A stretch of 64,000 nt of DNA from Moduliflexus sp964602655 (GTDB taxonomy: Bacteria > Moduliflexota > Moduliflexia > Moduliflexales > Moduliflexaceae), in NCBI GenBank assembly GCA_964602655.1, contig CAZRSF010000018.1, positions 1 through 64,000 on the forward strand. The letters run 5' to 3'. Below are positions 59,327 to 64,000 of the stretch, piece after piece. The notes under the pieces are model-generated. The model saw nothing but the letters and a program-made list of their open reading frames with translations. It ran no database searches and had not been told where the DNA came from. Each line of letters opens with the position of its first letter. Position 1 is the first letter of the stretch. The translations under genes were made by a program, and so were the position numbers.

Positions 59327-61015
59327 TTACGGAAGCGCGCGCACAGCCCGGACGAAATTGGTATTCGTTCGCGCATCGGAGAAGAGATGGCCGTTCGCGT
59401 ACGACGCTGCCCAGGAGGAATTCTCCGCAGCCATCGTATCGGCTGACCAGCAGACGCTCTGCGTCGCGTCGAACCCTGAATCGATATACAGCGATCCATT
59501 TTTCTGCTCGAATTCCACTAACGAGCCAAGCTCTTCGATCGTGGGGAGACGCCAGTCGGCAAATCCGCCCTGCGTGGTTTGATTCAATTGTTCGATATAG
59601 GCTTTGGCCTGATCCCAATTCATCCGTTCCGGCGAACCAGCTTGCTGCCACATTAAACCTGTCGCTTGATCCGTAACCACATTGACGCCGTTCGGCGATT
59701 GCGCGGCATAGGCATGTTGCGTCGCGCCTTGCACCGTGCCGGATAAGCCCCAGGCGGAGAGGTCGTTCGGGTGGTGATAACCGCGCTGCTTGATCATATC
59801 GAGAATGTCGGCGTTGGCAAGCGCCGCCGGAGCATTGCGAAGTTGAACGGCCTGCACATTCGCTGGGGTCGGAGCAGGGGTTTCTTCTGCCACTGGCTCA
59901 GGCGTCGGCTCGGCGGTCGGTTCTTCTGCCGGAGGCGTTTCGACTGCCGGTTCGGTCACGGCTTCCGGTGTGGCTTCTGGCGTCGGTTCAGGAGTCGGGG
60001 TTGCTTCTGGTTTTGCTTGCTGGGCGGCTAATTGCGTTTCAAGCGCCTTTAGGCGGGCTTCTTCGGCGGCGACCAGCGCTTCGGCTTTTTTCTGGCGCGC
60101 TAACAACAGGCTTTGGTGGACAGGATACGACGATTTCACCCGCAGAATCTCCTGAAAGATGGCAATCGCCTGATCGTAATGCCCATCGCTAATATAAAAA
60201 GTCCCTAATTCATGCGACGCCTGAATCAGCGCATCGAACGAGGCGGAATCATTCGGTTTGCGCCGCAGAATTTCAAGATAGGTTGCCGCAGAATAGTCGT
60301 ACCATTTTTGTTCGAGATAAAATTTGCCTAACAAATAATAGGCGTCAATGAAATCGGGATCGAGTTTGATTGTTCTGATAAAGTAGCGTTCGACGCGGTC
60401 GTATTTTTGCGTGTCGAGGTACACCTTGCCAATCGCATAATAGACTCTGGCATATTGCGGATGCTTCTTCATCAATTGTTTCAATTCCCGCACCGCCAAA
60501 TCTTCCCGACCATTGGCGATGTAAATTTCGCTGACCAGCATGTATGCTTCCGGCGAATTTTTGTCTAAACGTTCGACGCGTTTGGCCTGGCGCAAGGCCT
60601 CGCTGTAATAATGTTCCTCTTCGCTCTTGACGAAATCGCGGGGGTAGCTGCCCTGCGCTTCTTTCAAATAACGGGTACAGAGCAACGCTTTATGGTAGTA
60701 TTCCCGCGCGACGGCTAATCGCGCCTGCGCTGAGTTGGAATTCGTCTGCATGCGCTCCTGCGCTCGAATAATGTTCGCATTCACGTTATCCCAGGCGGAA
60801 TTCAACTGATTCAAGGTCATATTTTGCGCGGCCAAATCTTCGATCTGTTTATATTCCTGCTCGGCCTGCGCGTATTTATGCCGGTATTCATACTCTCTTC
60901 CCTGCTCAATCGGCGGAAGAGGTGGTTCTTCATAGAGGGCTTGCGGATGCTCGCATCCTTGCGCCAAAAGAACGACGCCACTCAACAGGCTGCATAGATA
61001 GTGTAACGGTCTCAT
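59327..61015 (-). CDS. TPR lipoprotein with C-terminal DUF1566 (Lcl-type) domain
   Basis: 562 residues. Lipoprotein signal (LCSLLSGVVLLAQGC, Cys21), then TPR repeats to ~330 (PEAYMLVSEIYIANGREDLAVREL; PDFIDAYYLLGKFYLEQKWYDYSAATYLEIL), a charged helix (AEALVAAEEARLKALETQLAAQQA), a long Pro/Glu/Thr linker, and DUF1566 at ~450-560 (DQATGLMWQQAGSPERMNWDQAKAYIEQLN, FADWRLPTIEELGSLVE, VRAVRALP). DUF1566 occurs in surface proteins, some with collagen-like ligand-binding parts. ATG 61015 has GAGGA eight bases upstream. Likely cell-envelope scaffold or adhesin. Confidence 0.85.
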   Translation of the reverse strand: MRPLHYLCSLLSGVVLLAQGCEHPQALYEEPPLPPIEQGREYEYRHKYAQAEQEYKQIEDLAAQNMTLNQLNSAWDNVNANIIRAQERMQTNSNSAQARLAVAREYYHKALLCTRYLKEAQGSYPRDFVKSEEEHYYSEALRQAKRVERLDKNSPEAYMLVSEIYIANGREDLAVRELKQLMKKHPQYARVYYAIGKVYLDTQKYDRVERYFIRTIKLDPDFIDAYYLLGKFYLEQKWYDYSAATYLEILRRKPNDSASFDALIQASHELGTFYISDGHYDQAIAIFQEILRVKSSYPVHQSLLLARQKKAEALVAAEEARLKALETQLAAQQAKPEATPTPEPTPEATPEAVTEPAVETPPAEEPTAEPTPEPVAEETPAPTPANVQAVQLRNAPAALANADILDMIKQRGYHHPNDLSAWGLSGTVQGATQHAYAAQSPNGVNVVTDQATGLMWQQAGSPERMNWDQAKAYIEQLNQTTQGGFADWRLPTIEELGSLVEFEQKNGSLYIDSGFDATQSVCWSADTMAAENSSWAASYANGHLFSDARTNTNFVRAVRALP

Positions 61016-61212
61016 ACGGATTTCCTCAAAAATAAAAAATTGGCGCAATACGCCACACCCAGTGCATCATATCATTGATAACACATCACAACATAACCGG
61101 ACGGTAGCGCAAATATTGAGACTTGTCAAGAAATTTAGCGCGGATTCGAAAAAAGCGCGCAAGGACAGGGGAAGATTGTGACATTCCGGATGACGTTGAG
61201 GAGTCAGAAGCC

Positions 61213-61241
61213 CCTCGTTCCACACGAAGCGTGGAACGAGG
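61213..61241 (-). terminator. Terminator-like hairpin after cysNC
   Basis: CCTCGTTCCAC (61213-61223) pairs perfectly with GTGGAACGAGG (61231-61241), 7-base loop, 17 bases beyond the cysNC stop on the minus strand. Confidence 0.6.
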
Positions 61242-61257
61242 CTGTAAATATCTCATT

Positions 61258-63153
61258 TTAACCAATAATACGCTGCTGCCTCAGACGCGATACGATGTGT
61301 TCGAGAATATCATCCACGCTCTGCAAGTCGGTTTCTACAACCAATTCCGGCGTTTCCGGGGCTTCGTACGGCGACGAAATGCCGGTGAATTCTTTAATCT
61401 CTCCGCTGAGCGCCTTTTTATACAATCCGTTCGGATCGCGGCGTTTGCAGACATCGAGATCGCATTTCACGAACACCTCGAAGAATCGTCCTTCTGCGAC
61501 CAATCCGCGCGCGAATTCGCGATCTTTCGCAAAGGGCGAAATGAACGTGCAGATCACGAGATGACCGGCTTCGAAAAAAAGTCGGGCGACTTCCGCCGCG
61601 CGCCGGATGTTCTCGCTGCGGTCGCTGTCGGAAAAGCCGAGATCGCCGTTCAATCCGTGCCGCAGCAGATCGCCATCCAACAGCATGGTGTGGCAGCCTG
61701 ATTCGAACAACTGTTTTTCCAAACGTCGGGCAATCGTGGATTTGCCTGAACCGGATAAGCCGGTCAGCCAGAGAATTGCGCCCTGATGCCCATGCCGCTG
61801 TTCGCGCTGTTCGCGGGGAATATTCCAGCCCGCCCAGATCGTATTCGGCGATTTTTTTTGCGGAGTTTCCGCCTGCGCTTCAGGTTTTTCCATGACATCA
61901 TCAACCGTGCGCACGACATCGCGAATCATTCCGGCGGCGACCGTATTTTGCGTGACCGGATCGATCAAAATAAAACTTCCGGTCGCGCGATTCGCTTTGT
62001 AGGCATCGAAAAAAAGCGGCAGCGACGTTTTCAGTTCGATCCGGGCGATTTCGTTCAGATGCAAGGTGTCCGCCTGCTCGCGGTGCAGCGTGTTCACGTC
62101 AATTTTATAGACGATGCGGCTGACGAACGCTCTGACCGTTTTCGTCGTATGTTTCAGGTAATACGAGGTATTCAGCGACAACGGCTCGCGTTCGTTCATC
62201 CAGCAGAGCGTCGCGCCGATGTGATTGCTCACTTGCGGCAGGTTGTTTTTGCGGACAAGCATATCGCCCCGGCTGATATCCACTTCATCGGTCAGCGTCA
62301 GCGTGACCGATTGCGGCGGAAAGGCTTCCTGCACCTCGCCATCATAGGTGACGATGGATTTGATGCGCGACGTTCTACCGGAGGGTAGCACGACGATTTC
62401 TTCGCCCGGACGAAACGTCCCGGAGACCATGCGTCCGGCAAAGCCTCGGAAATCCTGATGCGGGCGGACAACATACTGCACCGGAAAGCGTGTGTCAATC
62501 AGATTGCGATCCTGCGACACATGGACATGCTCCAAATAATGCAGCAGCGGCGCGCCCTCGTACCAGGGCATCGTCGCGCTTTTTTCCGCCACGTTGTCCC
62601 CTTTCAGCGCGGATACGGGAATATAGGTAATGTCGTGAATATCGAGTTTGTCCGAAAACGCTTCGTAATCGGCGACGATACTGTCGAACACGGCCTGCGA
62701 ATAGCCGACGGCATCCATCTTATTCACCGCCACGACGAGATGCGGCACTTGCAGCAGCGACACCAACAAGCCATGTCGCCGGGATTGCGTCTGAACGCCG
62801 TTGCGGGCGTCAATCAGGATAATGGCTAATTCGGCGGTTGACGCGCCCGTCACCATGTTGCGGGTGTATTGCTCGTGGCCGGGGCAATCGGCAATGATGA
62901 ATTTGCGCGTTGCCGTTTCGAAGTAGCGGTACGCCACGTCAATCGTGATGCCCTGTTCCCGTTCCGCCGACAGGCCGTCTAAGAGCAGCGACAGGTCAAT
63001 CTCTTCCTGCCCTTTCTTTTTCGAGGTGCGTTCGACGGCGGCAAGCTGGTCTTCGTACACGGTTTTGGTTTCGTACAATAACCGGCCAATCAAGGTGGAT
63101 TTGCCGTCATCCACGCTGCCCGTCGTGACAAGCCGAAGGAGTGTTTTTTCCAT
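61258..63153 (-). CDS. cysNC: Bifunctional sulfate adenylyltransferase subunit 1/APS kinase
   Basis: 631 residues. The N-terminal EF-Tu-like GTPase (P-loop GSVDDGKST at 12-20, DCPGHEQYTRNMVTGAS, VAVNKMDAVGYSQ) drives ATP sulfurylase activity with CysD; domains II-III follow. A short linker (EAQAETPQKKSPNTIW) leads to APS kinase (~450-631; LTGLSGSGKSTIARRLEKQLF with Lys471, DGDLLRHGLNGDLGFS, FVKCDLDVCKRRDPNGLYKKALSGEIKEFTGISSPYE). Together they make PAPS from sulfate. ATG 63153 gives the family start. The gene lies downstream of cysD. Confidence 0.96.
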   Translation of the reverse strand: MEKTLLRLVTTGSVDDGKSTLIGRLLYETKTVYEDQLAAVERTSKKKGQEEIDLSLLLDGLSAEREQGITIDVAYRYFETATRKFIIADCPGHEQYTRNMVTGASTAELAIILIDARNGVQTQSRRHGLLVSLLQVPHLVVAVNKMDAVGYSQAVFDSIVADYEAFSDKLDIHDITYIPVSALKGDNVAEKSATMPWYEGAPLLHYLEHVHVSQDRNLIDTRFPVQYVVRPHQDFRGFAGRMVSGTFRPGEEIVVLPSGRTSRIKSIVTYDGEVQEAFPPQSVTLTLTDEVDISRGDMLVRKNNLPQVSNHIGATLCWMNEREPLSLNTSYYLKHTTKTVRAFVSRIVYKIDVNTLHREQADTLHLNEIARIELKTSLPLFFDAYKANRATGSFILIDPVTQNTVAAGMIRDVVRTVDDVMEKPEAQAETPQKKSPNTIWAGWNIPREQREQRHGHQGAILWLTGLSGSGKSTIARRLEKQLFESGCHTMLLDGDLLRHGLNGDLGFSDSDRSENIRRAAEVARLFFEAGHLVICTFISPFAKDREFARGLVAEGRFFEVFVKCDLDVCKRRDPNGLYKKALSGEIKEFTGISSPYEAPETPELVVETDLQSVDDILEHIVSRLRQQRIIG

Positions 63154-63165
63154 AATCTCGCGAAA

Positions 63166-63290
63166 AATAGAACACTGATTGGACTGATGATCTGGAATTT
63201 TACCCACCCCTACCCCTCCCAGGAGGGGAAATTCGGAGATTGATTTTTATCAGTGAAAATCAGTCACATCAGTCCAGTCAGTGTTCTATT
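63166..63290. repeat. 24-bp inverted repeat element between cysD and cysNC
   Basis: AATAGAACACTGATTGGACT... (63166-63189) pairs with CATCAGTCCAGTCAGTGTTC... (63267-63290) with one mismatch. The interior includes a 35-base arm (63202-63236: ACCCACCCCTACCCCTCCC, AGGAGGGGAAATTCGG) like those inside the giant kinase gene. It fills the 138-base gap of an otherwise tight operon. Confidence 0.8.
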
Positions 63291-63291
63291 C

Positions 63292-64000
63292 TTAAAAATA
63301 GCCTTCCTTTTTCTTTTGTTCCATGGCCGAGTCGCTGCCGAGATCGATCAGGCGGTTTTCGCGTTCCGATTTCTTGGTCGCTTGCAATTCGATGATAATG
63401 TCGTCCAATGTCGTCGCGGTCGAACGAATTGCTCCAGTACAGGGCATGCAGCCGAGGCTGCGATAGCGGCAGGCGACGGTGAGGAAATCTTTTGCTTCGA
63501 TATTGAATTTCGGATCGTTTTGCACGACCGACAGCGCGGAGGCCGGAATCAGCATATTGCCGCGCTCGATCACCTGGCGTTCTTTCGCGAAATAGAGCGG
63601 CACGACCGGAATCTGCTCGATTTTGATATAATTCCAGATATCCACTTCCGTCCAATTGCTCAACGGGAAGACGCGCACGGATTGCCCTTCGTTCAGGCGC
63701 AGATTGTACACATCCCAGAGTTCCGGGCGTTGATTTTTGGGATCCCATTGCCCGAATTCGTCGCGAATCGAGCAGACGCGCTCTTTGGCGCGGGATTTTT
63801 CCTCTTCGCGCCGCGCCCCGCCGAACGCCGCGTCGAAGCCGTGCTTTTTCAACGCCATCAGCAAGCCCTGCGTTTTCAAATGTGCGCAGCAGGTGTCCGT
63901 TCCCATCTTCAGCGGATGCGCCCCTTTGGCAATCCATTCTTCGTTACGCTCTATTATGAGCGTTGCGCCGATCTCTTTACAGAACGAGTCGCGGAATTCA
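63292..64000 (-). CDS. cysD: Sulfate adenylyltransferase subunit 2 (5' end outside the window)
   Basis: About 235 C-terminal residues are present; the frame stays open to the window edge (FRDSFCKEIGATLIIERNEEWIAKGAHPLKMG), so the apparent ATG at 63906 is internal. Family motifs: HLKTQGLLMALKKHGFDAAFGGARREEEKSRAKERVCSIRD, FPLSNWTEVDIWNYIKIEQIPVVPLYFAKER, and YRSLGCMPCTGAIRSTATTLDDIIIEL. It forms ATP sulfurylase with CysN and adenylates sulfate. The N-terminal PP-loop lies beyond the edge. Confidence 0.95.
   Translation of the reverse strand, partial: EFRDSFCKEIGATLIIERNEEWIAKGAHPLKMGTDTCCAHLKTQGLLMALKKHGFDAAFGGARREEEKSRAKERVCSIRDEFGQWDPKNQRPELWDVYNLRLNEGQSVRVFPLSNWTEVDIWNYIKIEQIPVVPLYFAKERQVIERGNMLIPASALSVVQNDPKFNIEAKDFLTVACRYRSLGCMPCTGAIRSTATTLDDIIIELQATKKSERENRLIDLGSDSAMEQKKKEGYF

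Noticed and set aside
63278..63937. 219-codon minus-strand frame overlapping cysD
   Set aside because: Out-of-frame Arg-rich shadow of cysD.

Overview
The window reads as chromosome from a Gram-negative-type (diderm) bacterium of intermediate GC. The signs are an LPS-transport block (lptC-lptA-lptB), several lipoproteins with clear lipoboxes, sigma-54 (rpoN) with a regulatory phosphotransferase (PTS) set, two chemoreceptors, a CHASE4 histidine kinase, and one giant hybrid Ser/Thr-His kinase. A BshC homologue suggests bacillithiol use. Many intergenic gaps hold different palindromic repeats of the kind seen in uncultivated environmental lineages (KSB3/Modulibacteria, Chloroflexi-like or deltaproteobacteria-like). 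I cannot fix the phylum from sequence alone. No phage, transposase or CRISPR array is visible.

Layout. 1-3.4 kb: an acyl-CoA synthetase with an internal insertion, two acidic/proline-linked repeats and a C-terminal Roadblock/LC7-like domain, followed by a small helical protein. 3.4-5.9 kb: cobalamin genes cobM, cbiG and a PduO-type adenosyltransferase. 6.1-10.2 kb: TPR lipoprotein, exported TPR protein and a small lipoprotein. 10.2-14.6 kb (minus): an L7/L12-like/HEAT/FGE-like fusion, an acyl-ACP thioesterase and a short BshC. 14.8-20.2 kb (plus): pcm, exoD-like, tRNA-Pro(CGG), nagZ, a chemoreceptor and nadK. 20.3-29.8 kb (minus): HIT, lptC, lptA, lptB, rpoN (very long), hpf, ptsN, EIIA-Man, HPr and enzyme I. 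This is the familiar rpoN/PTS-Ntr/Lpt neighbourhood, but without hprK or rapZ. 30-34.4 kb: deoC, a nitrilase-family hydrolase, mscL and a sensor kinase. 34.7-41.1 kb: a sugar ABC uptake operon (binding protein, two permeases, a glycosyltransferase, no ATPase gene) divergent from a GntR/LacI-type (AraR-like) regulator. 41.1-45.6 kb: a DsrE-like protein, a TSUP permease, and an overlapping GT2/GT-C pair. 45.9-52.7 kb: the 2280-residue hybrid kinase. 52.8-61 kb: a HAD phosphatase, a Cache chemoreceptor, a LysE exporter, a beta-propeller protein, 6-phosphogluconolactonase and a TPR-DUF1566 lipoprotein. 61.2-64 kb: cysNC and the 3' part of cysD (sulfate activation), running off the window end.

The most interesting items are: (i) sigma-54 with an insertion of roughly 250 residues inside its core-binding domain; (ii) the acyl-CoA synthetase-Roadblock fusion; (iii) the HEAT/FGE-like fusion with seven Trp residues at an exact 31-residue period; (iv) two chemoreceptors that share a variant hairpin tip and the same C-terminal EFERF tail; (v) a family of palindromic elements, three overlapping stop codons and one read in frame inside the giant kinase. 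All start choices and family calls come from reading motifs, Shine-Dalgarno (SD) sequences and spacing; no database search was run.
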